Positions 28,518 through 37,196 of a stretch of DNA of 64,000 nt are shown in pieces. A program made the translations under genes and the position numbers. Within the stretch, counting starts at the first letter, position 1, and each line of letters begins with the position of its first letter. The notes beneath the pieces are model-generated. The model was not told the origin of the DNA. It did not search any database and saw only the letters and a program-made list of their open reading frames with translations. Source of the DNA: Flavobacterium haoranii (GTDB taxonomy: Bacteria; Bacteroidota; Bacteroidia; Flavobacteriales; Flavobacteriaceae). The stretch is from contig NZ_CP045292.1 in NCBI RefSeq assembly GCF_009363055.1, forward strand, positions 372,001 to 436,000, read 5' to 3'.

Positions 28518-28993
28518 TTTAATCGGTATTCTATGGTTGAACGTGCTACACCAAAGTTTTCATTAATTTGAATCGTAGGAAATTTTAAAAGAGCTACTTT
28601 AATTAATGCTTGATGGTGAATTGAATGCTCTAAATTGTATAGTAATTCTCTAAAATAATTGGATTCAATGGACAAAAAGTTTTCTATAGTTCCTTGTTCA
28701 ATTTGAAGTGTTTTATTTTCTTTATTAATTTTATTTAATAAAACTTCAATCGATTTTATAGCTTCTATGGTTTGTGTTTGTATAAGCAAATTTCGTTCTC
28801 TTAAATCGTAATTTATTTTACCATTTTGGTAATTGTTTATCAAACATTCGTACAATTCAATAATATGTCTAGTATGTTCTCCAATGCTAGCATTACTTAA
28901 TTCTAAATGTTTAAATGAAAACTGTTCATCATTTAATTGATGAAGAAGTTCTAAAATTTCGTTCAGATTCTTTTGAACAGAAGTAACAAGCAT
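28505..28993 (-). CDS. DinB-like four-helix protein
   Basis: 162 residues from the ATG at 28993. A longer frame to 29038 would overlap the DoxX gene. It is mostly helical, with a histidine pattern typical of DinB/YfiT metal sites: an H in 'IGEHTRHIIELYE' near residue 50 and 'LEHSIHHQALIKVAL' near residue 130. Members bind a divalent metal and include thiol-dependent transferases. The substrate here is unknown. It is the first of the DinB-NRDE-ATP-grasp set. Confidence 0.78.
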   Translation of the reverse strand: MLVTSVQKNLNEILELLHQLNDEQFSFKHLELSNASIGEHTRHIIELYECLINNYQNGKINYDLRERNLLIQTQTIEAIKSIEVLLNKINKENKTLQIEQGTIENFLSIESNYFRELLYNLEHSIHHQALIKVALLKFPTIQINENFGVARSTIEYRLKCAQ

Positions 28994-28997
28994 ACAA

Positions 28998-29378
28998 TTA
29001 ACTTTTTTGAAAAATACTAATTTTTTTTCGTTCTTCAAAAAGAACTAATCCAAAACATATTATTGTTATTATTGCTAAAGTAAAGAGTTGTCCACCTTCA
29101 TGGTTTACATTTATACCTAATATGAAAATATGTGAAATTATTGCTCCAAACATGGTTCCGAAACCTAATATTGCTCCAAATCTAGATTTATTTGGAATTA
29201 AAATTAAAATTGATGCAATTAATTCAATAATTCCTGTTCCAATTCTACCAAAAGGTTCTGCGTGTAATTTTGAAAAAATAGCAACACTTTCTGGTGCTGC
29301 CGTGAATTTATAGAATAAAGTTTGAAGCATAATTATGGCAGGGAAAATGCGAATTATCCAATAAAAAATAACTTTCAT
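28998..29378 (-). CDS. DoxX-family membrane protein
   Basis: 126 residues with four transmembrane helices (residues ~5-23, 47-65, 70-92, 98-117). 'KFTAAPESVAIFSKLHAEPFGRI' style loop and 'GIIELIASILILIP' match DoxX/MauE-like proteins. Some family members support redox or thiosulfate chemistry. It lies 5 bases after msrB and 4 bases before the DinB gene, so it may serve the same methionine-repair or redox-stress transcript. Confidence 0.8.
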   Translation of the reverse strand: MKVIFYWIIRIFPAIIMLQTLFYKFTAAPESVAIFSKLHAEPFGRIGTGIIELIASILILIPNKSRFGAILGFGTMFGAIISHIFILGINVNHEGGQLFTLAIITIICFGLVLFEERKKISIFQKS

Positions 29379-29383
29379 TTTTA

Positions 29384-29851
29384 TTACTTTTCAGGAATAA
29401 ATTTTATCGAAACCGAATTGGTACAATATCTTTTTCCTGTAGTCTCTTGGGGTCCATCATCAAAGACATGACCTAGATGTCCGCCACATTTAGCACACAT
29501 CACTTCAGTTCGAACCATCCCAAAACTTAAGTCTTGTTTATAAATAGTGGCACCTTTTATGGCTTTGTCAAATGAAGGCCAACCACAGTGCGAATCAAAT
29601 TTTGTATTCGAATCAAATAATTTATTACCACAACCTGCACACACATAAGTTCCTTTTTCGAAATGGTCATAATATTCGCCTGTAAAAGCTCTTTCAGTTC
29701 CTTTTTCTCTTAATATTCTATATTCTTCATTAGAAAGTTGTGCTTTCCATTCTGCATCCGTTTTTTTTACTTCAAAATCCATAGTTTTTTTGTTTTGTGA
29801 GTTACAAGAGGTGAAAAAACTTAAACATAAAGTTAATAATAACTTTTTCAT
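29384..29851 (-). CDS. msrB: Peptide-methionine (R)-S-oxide reductase, probable lipoprotein
   Basis: 155 residues. The N-terminus is a lipoprotein signal ([16 protein letters not shown], acylated Cys near residue 16), so the enzyme acts outside the cytoplasm. Zinc ligands are in CAGC and CAKC, the sequence '[10 protein letters not shown]' binds substrate, and the catalytic cysteine is in KRYCTNSVS. It reduces methionine-R-sulfoxide in damaged proteins. The upstream gene is DUF4268; the downstream genes (DoxX, DinB, NRDE, ATP-grasp) run in the same direction with tiny gaps. Confidence 0.95.
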   Translation of the reverse strand: MKKLLLTLCLSFFTSCNSQNKKTMDFEVKKTDAEWKAQLSNEEYRILREKGTERAFTGEYYDHFEKGTYVCAGCGNKLFDSNTKFDSHCGWPSFDKAIKGATIYKQDLSFGMVRTEVMCAKCGGHLGHVFDDGPQETTGKRYCTNSVSIKFIPEK

Positions 29852-29949
29852 CTGTTTTAATATTTAATTGAATAAAAGCAATTTGTTTATACCAAAATTA
29901 CAATTAAATGCATGAAACAAATGTTAGCTATTTTACAAAATTTACTTTT

Positions 29950-30393
29950 TTAGGTATTCGTTTCTAAATCATTAATGTAGTCTTCATATTCGTAAAAAAA
30001 CAACTCAAAAGCACTCATTTTTTCATTAAAGAAATCAAATATTCTTGGCCAAGTATTTTTATTGTTAACACTCACATTATCAAGTTCAACCCAAATTCTA
30101 CTTACTAATTTTCCATTTTCTAAATAGAAATTACGTTCAAAAATTGCATCTTCTAAAAAATCTTCAAGTAAGATAGTTTTTAGCGATTCTATTTTTTCGT
30201 AGTAAATTTTTCGAAGTTCCTCAGCAGCTGGTTCAATTTCTAAAAGCACTTGGGCTTTTTTATTATCTACGTAAAATTTAAAACTAAAATCTTTAATCTT
30301 AGTGTTGTATAATAACCATTTTCTAGGATATTCTTCTGCAAATGCAATCCAAAAGTCTTTTTTTATTTGTCGCGCTTCTTCTTTACTAAACAT
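29950..30393 (-). CDS. DUF4268 protein
   Basis: 147 residues, soluble, rich in aromatic and acidic residues (EEARQIKKDFWIAFAEEYPR, then KWLLYNTKIKDFSFKFYVD). The pattern fits DUF4268, a domain also seen at the end of some restriction-related proteins, but here it stands alone. No catalytic motif is visible. A 98-base gap separates it from msrB, so it probably has its own transcript. It is divergent from the NUDIX gene. Confidence 0.75.
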   Translation of the reverse strand: MFSKEEARQIKKDFWIAFAEEYPRKWLLYNTKIKDFSFKFYVDNKKAQVLLEIEPAAEELRKIYYEKIESLKTILLEDFLEDAIFERNFYLENGKLVSRIWVELDNVSVNNKNTWPRIFDFFNEKMSAFELFFYEYEDYINDLETNT

Positions 30394-30458
30394 TTTGGCT
30401 CCTTTTTTTGATGAATTGTAAAAAAACTCCTAACTTTATGAGTTAAGAATTTAAAATT

Positions 30459-31115
30459 ATGTTATTTCAGGATTTTATAAAATATATTCCAAAAATAGAA
30501 AAAGAAAAGTTGTTAGCCGAAGATGCGCATGCAAAAATGGCGCCTTTGGAACGAATTTCTTTTTTAAAGGAAGAAAATTATCTTGATAAAAATCCGAGAT
30601 TAGCTGCTGTATTGATGTTATTTTATCCCAAATTTGGCGAAACACATTTAGCATTAATTGTAAGAAATACCTATCCAGGAGTACATTCATCACAAATAGG
30701 TTTTCCAGGTGGAAAAGTAGAAGACATAGATAAAGACTTGGCAGATACAGCATTAAGAGAAACACATGAAGAAGTAGGTGTACATCCTCAAAAGGTTGAA
30801 ATTATAAAACCATTTTCTCGAATTTATATTCCGCCGAGTAATTTTTTAGTTTCTCCATATATGGGAATTTGTCATGAAGAAGTTTCCTTTATACCTGATA
30901 TGGATGAAGTAAAAAGAGTATTAGAATTTCCTCTTTCATTATTTTTAGACGAAAAAAGTATCACAAAAGTAAAAATGACAACGTCATATGCAGTAGATAT
31001 TGAAGTTCCTGCATTTGTTGTAGATAAATATATTGTTTGGGGTGCAACTGCTATGATGATGAGCGAGTTAAAAGAAACTATTAAAAGTGTCTTAAACTGC
31101 GAAGAATCATTTTGA
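30459..31115 (+). CDS. NUDIX hydrolase, CoA pyrophosphatase type
   Basis: 218 residues. The Nudix box lies at residues 84-108 (GGKVEDID...ALRETHEEVGV), preceded by SSQIGFPGGK, which matches the CoA-pyrophosphatase signature. The enzyme would split CoA or oxidised CoA into phosphopantetheine and adenosine 3',5'-bisphosphate. No membrane helix. It is followed 51 bases later by plsC in the same direction, with a promoter between them. Confidence 0.9.
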   Translation: MLFQDFIKYIPKIEKEKLLAEDAHAKMAPLERISFLKEENYLDKNPRLAAVLMLFYPKFGETHLALIVRNTYPGVHSSQIGFPGGKVEDIDKDLADTALRETHEEVGVHPQKVEIIKPFSRIYIPPSNFLVSPYMGICHEEVSFIPDMDEVKRVLEFPLSLFLDEKSITKVKMTTSYAVDIEVPAFVVDKYIVWGATAMMMSELKETIKSVLNCEESF

Positions 31116-31140
31116 AAAATGAATGGTTTTTATACATTTG
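31112..31140 (+). promoter_or_regulatory. Promoter of the plsC-like gene
   Basis: TTG at 31112-31114, an 18-base spacer, and TACATTTG at 31133-31140. The ATG is at 31167. Confidence 0.65.
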
Positions 31141-31166
31141 CAACCCTTACCTAAAAAAATCAAATC

Positions 31167-31982
31167 ATGGGATTATTTAAGAGAAATCCTTTTGGACATA
31201 TATTGTTTTTAAAAAAATGGTTAATCCGGATAGCAGGAGCATTAACACATAAACGCTATAGAGGATTTAATCAGTTACATATTGAAGGTTCTGAAATTAT
31301 TAGAAGTCTTCCAGATAGAAATGTTTTATTTATTTCTAACCACCAGACTTATTTTGCTGATGTAGTAGCAATGTTTCATGTTTTTAATGCAGCGTTAAAA
31401 GGAAGAGAAAATAATATTAAGAATGTAGGTTACCTGTGGAATCCTAAATTAAACATGTATTATGTTGCTGCAAAAGAAACCATGCAATCGGGATTATTAC
31501 CTAAAATTATGGCATATGCAGGTTCAATTTCTGTAGAAAGAACTTGGCGTGCAGAAGGAAAAGATTTAGAAAAACACGAGCAAAAGCAAGTAAAATTATC
31601 TGATTTTAGAAATATTGAGAAAGCATTAAATGATGGTTGGGTAATTACTTTTCCACAAGGAACTACGCGTTCATTTAAACCTGTGCGTAAAGGAACAGCT
31701 CACATTATTTTGCATCATAAACCCATAGTTGTTCCTATTGTAATTGATGGTTTTCGTCGATCGTTTGATAGAAAAGGATTACGAATTAAGAAAAAAGGTA
31801 TTTTGCAATCTTTTGTAATTAAAGAACCTCTTCAAATTGATTATGAAACCGAAACGGTTGATAGTTTAGTTGAAAAAATTGAATTTGCAATTGAACAACA
31901 TCCTTCTCTTTTAAAAGTTATTCCAACAGAAGTTTTAGAAGAACAAGCGAAATTAGATCAAGAGCGACAATGGAGATATTAA
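31167..31982 (+). CDS. PlsC-like acyltransferase (1-acylglycerol-3-phosphate acyltransferase family)
   Basis: 271 residues. The acyltransferase block has the catalytic histidine in SNHQTYFAD (H59, D65), the FPQGTTRS motif near residue 170, and IVVPIVIDGF. The H-to-D spacing is five residues rather than the usual four (HX4D). The family acylates lysophosphatidic acid or related acceptors in phospholipid or ornithine/glycine-lipid synthesis. The basic surface and hydrophobic N-terminal stretch (HILFLKKWLIRIAGAL) suggest membrane binding. A terminator follows. Confidence 0.88.
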   Translation: MGLFKRNPFGHILFLKKWLIRIAGALTHKRYRGFNQLHIEGSEIIRSLPDRNVLFISNHQTYFADVVAMFHVFNAALKGRENNIKNVGYLWNPKLNMYYVAAKETMQSGLLPKIMAYAGSISVERTWRAEGKDLEKHEQKQVKLSDFRNIEKALNDGWVITFPQGTTRSFKPVRKGTAHIILHHKPIVVPIVIDGFRRSFDRKGLRIKKKGILQSFVIKEPLQIDYETETVDSLVEKIEFAIEQHPSLLKVIPTEVLEEQAKLDQERQWRY

Positions 31983-32016
31983 AAAAAGATGCGATTTTAA
32001 AATCGCATCTTTTTTT
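31982..32016. terminator. Bidirectional terminator
   Basis: AGATGCGATTTT / AAAATCGCATCT perfect palindrome with A and T tracts, between plsC and the convergent TraB-like gene. Confidence 0.9.
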
Positions 32017-32880
32017 ATTTTACTGGTTCTACTTTATAACCTTGTTTTCGTAATAATTTTATAACACCTTCTTCTCCAGCTAAATGAGCAGCACCAACTC
32101 CAAAAAATGTTGGTTTATCTTTCATGGCTTTTTCCATTACCGGAATCCATTTTTATTTCTATCGTTTAAAATAGCTTCGTTAAATTGTGCATTTTCTTCA
32201 TTGCTATTAGCATACATTTGTTCAATATCTTCTGCTAAATAAATTTTAGCCATTTGTTTAGCTTCTCTTTTTAATGTTTCATCGTCTTGATTCGATAATT
32301 CTAATAATTCAAGAAGTTGGTCTCTATTACTATAATTATCAACTACAGCATTATGATCTTCATTTGATTCTAAACCGAAAGTAAGTTCATTTTGTTCTTT
32401 TGTAACCTTTACAAGTTGACTTTCGATAGATTCTGCATCACATTCTAAGAAAAATGGATAAAGTAAATAGGAAATATTTATTGGTTTTACATTGTTCAAT
32501 AATTCAATTGAAACACTCATGTACTTTTTTAAAAATACGTCTAACTTTTTGTATTCTTCTTCTGTTAATAAATCTTCTATGGTTTCGTTATTTTCCATAA
32601 AGAAATCTTCACTAGCGTTTAAAATACTAGGTTCATCTGTTAAATCAATCTCTAAATAAAGTTGAGAAGTTTTATCTAATGCACGAAGTGTTTTAGGAGT
32701 TAATGTAGGATCGCAAATTAAATGCATGGTTCCAAAAACATAAGAAGGTTTCTTTAAATTTTTGCCACTAACTTTCCACAGTAAGCTATTTTCTAATTTT
32801 TGGGCATTACTAAAAGTACTAAATAATAATAGTAGAAAAAAGATCGCTAGTTGAGTAAATTTAATGATAATTTGAACCAT
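32015..32880 (-). pseudogene. TraB/GumN-family protein, interrupted by a frameshift
   Basis: The intact frame from ATG 32880 gives 247 residues with a signal peptide and the TraB family opening (LLWKVSGKNLKKPSYVFGTM, H in GTMHL). It stops early at 32137. In the next frame, from ~32148 to the TAA at 32015, the expected family ending is fully present (WIPVMEKAMKDKPTFFGVG, then AAHLAGEEGVIKLLRKQGY). Adding one base near 32148-32151, next to a T5 run, restores a single gene of about 288 residues. TraB/GumN proteins are metal-dependent protease-like proteins of the periplasm. It is last in an operon with a sigma factor and a 4-TM protein. Confidence 0.85.
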
Positions 32881-32895
32881 TTATATTTGATTTAA

Positions 32896-33537
32896 TTATA
32901 AATCTATTTTCTTTAATTCGTTATAATTACTTAATAAACGTTTTAATAAAATTCCGTAGAGTAAACGATAAAACAACCAAATTAAGAATAAGAATACAAA
33001 ACTTACTACTGCATAAAACAAAAATGCAATTACATAAAAAGTAGTTTCGTTCATGTTCTGAGTGACTTGGTCTACTAATTTTTGGATATTAGGATCGTAT
33101 ATAAATTGGAAGGTAAAAACAAGAATTAAAAGCACAAATGTCATTCCTAAGTTATACCAAACGTAGTATTTAACCATTTGTCTTGTATTGATAATGTTTT
33201 TCATTAAACTCTTTACACTATCAGTAGTATTAATGGTTTTGTAATTTTTATAGAATAAATATATAAAACAAGCAATCACGGCATAATTAAAAAAACTAAT
33301 TATTGACATTGCAGTTTTTAAATGATACATTTCGAGCGTTTTTAAATATTTCTCATCTGATGTAAAAAAGTTTAAAACACTCCAAAATAAAATCTCCAAA
33401 ATGCTAATAATTAAAATCCACTTCACAATGGAAGAAGAACGTTTGTGTAGCATTCTGTAAATTTGCTTTTCGCCAACTTGATTAAAAGAATTTTCTTTAT
33501 TCTTCCAATCGCGCTTTAATATTTCTAATTCATCCAT
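32896..33537 (-). CDS. Four-helix membrane protein, possible partner of the adjacent sigma factor
   Basis: 213 residues. A charged N-terminus of ~35 residues (MDELEILKRDWKNKENSFNQ) precedes four hydrophobic helices (about 39-58, 80-99, 127-147, 168-192). It begins 4 bases after the sigma-factor gene. Its position and N-terminal cytosolic segment suggest a membrane anti-sigma or co-sensor, but no known anti-sigma domain is visible. Confidence 0.65.
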   Translation of the reverse strand: MDELEILKRDWKNKENSFNQVGEKQIYRMLHKRSSSIVKWILIISILEILFWSVLNFFTSDEKYLKTLEMYHLKTAMSIISFFNYAVIACFIYLFYKNYKTINTTDSVKSLMKNIINTRQMVKYYVWYNLGMTFVLLILVFTFQFIYDPNIQKLVDQVTQNMNETTFYVIAFLFYAVVSFVFLFLIWLFYRLLYGILLKRLLSNYNELKKIDL

Positions 33538-33541
33538 AAAC

Positions 33542-34036
33542 TTACGGATTTAATATTTTTTTTAATTTTCCTTTTACTCTATTCATTTTTACACGAGCAT
33601 TAACTTCACTTATTCCTAAAGTTTCAGATATTTCATTATAATCTTTATCTTCTAAGTACAAGAAAATAAGTGCTTTTTCAATATCGTTAAGCTCGTTTAT
33701 TGCGCCATATAACAATTTTAATTGTTCTTCTTCTTCAAAATTGTATTCTTCCTGTTTAATCTTATGATAGGTACTATCAAATTCGATAGTGTCAAAAGTT
33801 TTTTTCTTTTTTCTATAAAGTGTAATGGCAGTATTTAATCCAACACGATATGCCCAAGTTGTAAATTTAGAATCACCTCTAAAGTTAGGATAGGCTTTCC
33901 AAAGTTGAATTGTAATTTCCTGAAACAAATCGTTATGCGAATCTTCATCAGAAGTATATAACCGACAAATCTTGTGGATTATATTCTGATTTTCTTGTAA
34001 TTGCTTTACAAATTCTGCTTCTGAAGATGATTTCAT
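33542..34036 (-). CDS. ECF-type RNA polymerase sigma factor
   Basis: 164 residues. Region 2 is around residues 20-85 (DEDSHNDLFQEITIQLWKAY, then FTTWAYRVGLNTAI). Region 4 is around residues 105-160 (LNDIEKALIFLYLEDKDYNE, then ISEVNARVKMNRVKGKLKK). It differs clearly from the sigma factor at 627 and is not its duplicate. It is first in the operon with a 4-TM protein and the TraB-like gene. Confidence 0.92.
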   Translation of the reverse strand: MKSSSEAEFVKQLQENQNIIHKICRLYTSDEDSHNDLFQEITIQLWKAYPNFRGDSKFTTWAYRVGLNTAITLYRKKKKTFDTIEFDSTYHKIKQEEYNFEEEEQLKLLYGAINELNDIEKALIFLYLEDKDYNEISETLGISEVNARVKMNRVKGKLKKILNP

Positions 34037-34077
34037 ATGGCTATAAGTAGTCGATAATCGTTTTTCGTTACAAAAAA

Positions 34078-34135
34078 AATTACGAATTGAAAATTACGAA
34101 TTACAAATTAACGAATCAACAAATTTTCAAATCAA
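34078..34135. repeat. Word repeat (ATTACGAATT family) upstream of ndh
   Basis: Variants of AATTACGAATT repeated in slipped fashion (AATTACGAATTGAAAATTAC then GAATTACAAATTAACGAATC). Related copies lie at 40690 and 41473. Confidence 0.75.
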
Positions 34136-34171
34136 AATCGTATCTTTGAACGTACTAATCAGTATTACAAA

Positions 34172-35476
34172 ATGAACATACCTCAATGTAGTTTTCCACG
34201 TGTAGTAATTATAGGTGGAGGATTTGCCGGAATTTCGTTAGCCAAAAAACTTCGTAATAAAAAACTTCAAGTTGTTCTTTTAGACAAACACAATTATCAC
34301 AATTTTCAACCTTTGATGTACCAAGTAGCAACTGGCGGTTTAGAACCCGATTCTATTGCGTATCCTATTCGAAAAGTGGTGCAAGAATATGAAGATTTTT
34401 ATTTTCGTTTAGCTGATGTTAAGGAAATTGATACAAAGGCTAAAAAAGTTATAGCTGATATTGGCGAATTGAAATACGATTACTTAGTTATTGCAACCGG
34501 CTCCAAAACGAATTTCTTCGGCAATAAAGAAATGGAACGCAATGCAATGGCGATGAAAACGATTCCACAATCGTTGAACATTCGCAGTTTAATTCTTGAG
34601 AATTTTGAACAAGCATTATTAACGAATGATATTAATGAACGCCATAGTTTGATGAATTTCGTTTTAGTTGGCGGTGGACCAACAGGAGTTGAACTTGCTG
34701 GTGCTTTAGCCGAAATGAAAAAAGCCATTTTGCCCAAAGATTATCCCGATTTAGATATTCGTAAAATGGAAATCAACTTAATTCAAAGTGGTGATCGCAT
34801 TTTGAATACGATGAGTGAAAATGCCTCTGAAAAAGCTGAAAAATTCTTGATTGATTTAGGTGTTGAAGTTTGGAAAAATGTTCGCGTAACGGGTTATGAC
34901 GGAAAAGTAGTAACTACAAATTCTGATTTAAAATTTGAAACAGCGACTGTAATTTGGACGGCTGGCGTGCAAGGTGCATTAGTTGCAGGTTTAGATGGTC
35001 ATGCTTTAGTTGAGCGTGCCGATAGAATTAAAGTAAATGCCTATAACCAAGTGGAAGGTTATGATACTATTTTCGCTATTGGAGATATTGCGTTAATGTC
35101 TTCTGAAGAATATCCTCAAGGACATCCAATGATGGCGCAACCGGCTATGCAACAAGGCCGACATTTAGCAGAAAACGTACTTCGCTTGGTGAACAAAAAA
35201 GAAATGAAACCTTTTACTTATAACGATAAAGGTTCAATGGCGACAATTGGGCGTAATAAAGCTGTTGTAGATTTACCAAAGTTTCAATTTAGCGGTGTGT
35301 TTGCGTGGTTTGTTTGGATGTTTGTGCATTTATTCTCCCTAATCGGATTTAAAAATAAAGCCGTTGTTTTCTTAAATTGGGTGTACAATTACATTCGTTT
35401 CGATAGAGAAGCACGATTAATAATTCGCCCGTATAAGAAAAAGAAAATAGAGAGTTTTGTTAGTGATGAGATATGA
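34172..35476 (+). CDS. ndh: Type II NADH dehydrogenase (NAD(P)/FAD-dependent oxidoreductase)
   Basis: 434 residues. The FAD-binding Rossmann motif is VVIIGGGFAGISLAKKL (residues 10-26), and the NADH-binding GxGxxG is FVLVGGGPTGVELAGAL near residue 165. A C-terminal amphipathic region (residues ~380-425, FAWFVWMFVHLFSLIGF) anchors it to the inner membrane. It oxidises NADH and reduces menaquinone without pumping protons. A TATCTTTG box lies at 34141-34148. Confidence 0.93.
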   Translation: MNIPQCSFPRVVIIGGGFAGISLAKKLRNKKLQVVLLDKHNYHNFQPLMYQVATGGLEPDSIAYPIRKVVQEYEDFYFRLADVKEIDTKAKKVIADIGELKYDYLVIATGSKTNFFGNKEMERNAMAMKTIPQSLNIRSLILENFEQALLTNDINERHSLMNFVLVGGGPTGVELAGALAEMKKAILPKDYPDLDIRKMEINLIQSGDRILNTMSENASEKAEKFLIDLGVEVWKNVRVTGYDGKVVTTNSDLKFETATVIWTAGVQGALVAGLDGHALVERADRIKVNAYNQVEGYDTIFAIGDIALMSSEEYPQGHPMMAQPAMQQGRHLAENVLRLVNKKEMKPFTYNDKGSMATIGRNKAVVDLPKFQFSGVFAWFVWMFVHLFSLIGFKNKAVVFLNWVYNYIRFDREARLIIRPYKKKKIESFVSDEI

Positions 35477-35511
35477 TTTAGTGAAAAGTGATTAGTAATT
35501 AGTGAAATGCT
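35475..35511. repeat. Word repeat (AGTGATTAGT/AATTAGTGA)
   Basis: GATTTAGTGAAAAGTGATTA then GTAATTAGTGAAATGC, variants of the word TTAGTGA, directly after the ndh stop. Confidence 0.6.
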
Positions 35512-35517
35512 TTTTTG

Positions 35518-36055
35518 ATGATTTATAATTTCAAGACTAACTTCAAGAAGTTTTTTTATATCCAATTCTATTTTGGGTCATTAGTGCTTTTTTATTAATG
35601 ATTTTTTTTTCGGTCTAATTGCCCCAGATTTAGGAAAATTTTTAAAAGCATTTTTTTTAAATATTTTTATTTTGGGAATCTTTTTCGGGTTTTCATTACT
35701 TTATTTGTTATACAATCATTTGAATTTTTGTAAGTATCAGAGAATAGAAATCGAAAGATTATTTCATGGTGATTTTAAAATTAAAATTTCTAATAAAAAA
35801 AATTGTCATGAAATTTTAAGAACTGAAATAGAAAAGTGTATTGTATTTCAAAGTATACCTACTTATGAAAAACGCTCTGTGCTAATTTTTATGGGATTTC
35901 AATTTGAAATATTCTATTATAAATTAATTTTGAAAGATGGTACAATTATAAATATTTCAAGTTCTGTATGTGATCATTTTGAAAAATATATTAACACAGA
36001 TAAAATTGAATACAAAAGAGTTTTCATGGCAGTTATCAAATATACTGAACACTAA
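35518..36055 (+). pseudogene. Small membrane protein of unknown function, frameshifted
   Basis: An ATG at 35518 opens a frame (MIYNFKTNFKKFFYIQFYFG) that stops after ~26 codons at 35596-35598. A second frame is open from 35585 to the TAA at 36055 and continues as hydrophobic sequence (INDFFFGLIAPDLGKFLKAF, then LGIFFGFSLLYLLYN) and a soluble C-terminal part. Removing one T from the T6 run at 35588-35593 joins them into a protein of about 178 residues with two membrane helices. I recognise no family. Without the join, translation could only begin at a TTG near 35672. It ends inside a CTGAACACT word repeat. Confidence 0.55.
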
Positions 36056-36070
36056 CTACTGAACACTGTC
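36044..36070. repeat. Word repeat (ACTGAACACT) at two convergent gene ends
   Basis: Two copies of ACTGAACACT, 16 bases apart from start to start. The repeat supplies the last codons of the plus-strand gene (stop at 36053-36055) and of the minus-strand DUF3810 gene (stop at 36056-36058), so the two stop codons are directly adjacent. Confidence 0.75.
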
Positions 36071-37126
36071 AACTCTCTCAAAACCAATCGCTAATCCCAC
36101 AAACTTACTATAACTCACAATTCCTTCTTGTTGGTTGGCTTTTAAAAAGTTGTTGTAGAAAAATTCAAAAAAAGTATCAATAGGTGTGTGGTATTTTTCC
36201 CAAAAAGCTTCATGTTCGTCATAGTTTTTTACAACACCTTTGTTAAGCTTTTCAAAATACAATTTTCCTTTTCCTTCTTCTATTTGTTCTAAATTCGCTA
36301 AGCAATAGCGCGTAATAATACTATAAGCCGAATATTGAAAATACAAATCTTCATTATGTGTTGCCGTAACAAAACCAATAAAATTACATTCACTTTCGCT
36401 TCCAATTCCCACTTGGTGTCCCATTTCATGGCAAGTGGTCATCGGTAAAGTAAAGTTGGGTTTTAAGGTATTGACTTGCGCTTCATTCGTAAACGGATTC
36501 AAATAACCACCAAAGCCCATATAACTTAGCAAATATCGTAAAAGCGAAGGTTTAATGCTTTTGTTTTCGTACTGAAATTCTTGTAACGCTTGCGGTAAGT
36601 TTTTATAACCGTTTTGTGCCAATTCAAATATTTCTTCATTCGAATACGGAACATTCACTGCGGTAGAATCATTTCCAGATAATTGCAGTTGTAACGCATT
36701 TGTTTTGGCAATCATCTTTTCAGTAAAAGCTATTAATTCTTCCTCGGTGTATTCTTTTTCGATATTTAGTTTTTCATGTAACGGAATTCGGTAATAATTC
36801 ATTCCCCATAACACGTGAAAGAAGAAATAGAAAACCGAAATCCAACTTAAAACGGTCAATCCGTTGGTTTTCCAATTTTTGAAAAAGCCTTTTCTGTTCA
36901 TCCAAATCCAGCGAATCAATAAAATAATCAGTACGCTATAAATGATATCGCCAAAAGAAAACGGAATACTTCCAAAAACTGTTCGGTTGAACCAAGCTAT
37001 TTTTTCATACCATCCTTTGCTGTAATATTCCTCAATAAATGCTGGAAATCGTCCGAGTGTTTTCACCACAACTATTTGAACCAATAAGAATAAAGGAAGG
37101 ATGTATTTTCGGTTTATTTTTTGCAT
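36056..37126 (-). CDS. DUF3810 protein, membrane-anchored putative zinc metallopeptidase
   Basis: 356 residues. Three hydrophobic helices in the first ~115 residues (near 9-25, 55-75 and 92-112) precede a soluble domain with the zinc-peptidase motif HEMGHQ (around residue 236) and a downstream glutamate cluster (ESECNFIGFVTATHNED). The family name is DUF3810 and its substrate is unknown. The motif predicts metal-dependent hydrolysis. It is divergent from the MNT/HepT pair by 70 bases. Confidence 0.85.
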   Translation of the reverse strand: MQKINRKYILPLFLLVQIVVVKTLGRFPAFIEEYYSKGWYEKIAWFNRTVFGSIPFSFGDIIYSVLIILLIRWIWMNRKGFFKNWKTNGLTVLSWISVFYFFFHVLWGMNYYRIPLHEKLNIEKEYTEEELIAFTEKMIAKTNALQLQLSGNDSTAVNVPYSNEEIFELAQNGYKNLPQALQEFQYENKSIKPSLLRYLLSYMGFGGYLNPFTNEAQVNTLKPNFTLPMTTCHEMGHQVGIGSESECNFIGFVTATHNEDLYFQYSAYSIITRYCLANLEQIEEGKGKLYFEKLNKGVVKNYDEHEAFWEKYHTPIDTFFEFFYNNFLKANQQEGIVSYSKFVGLAIGFERVDSVQ

Positions 37127-37184
37127 TATTCTATATAAAAATTTTCAACGAAGGTTTCTATTCCATAAATATAAAAACTCTTCT

Positions 37185-37192
37185 TATATTTG
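37185..37192 (+). promoter_or_regulatory. -7 box of the MNT/HepT operon
   Basis: TATATTTG ends only 4 bases before the ATG at 37197, so the transcript would start at or next to the start codon (leaderless). No clear TTG -33 element is seen at the normal distance. Confidence 0.55.
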
Positions 37193-37196
37193 TAGT

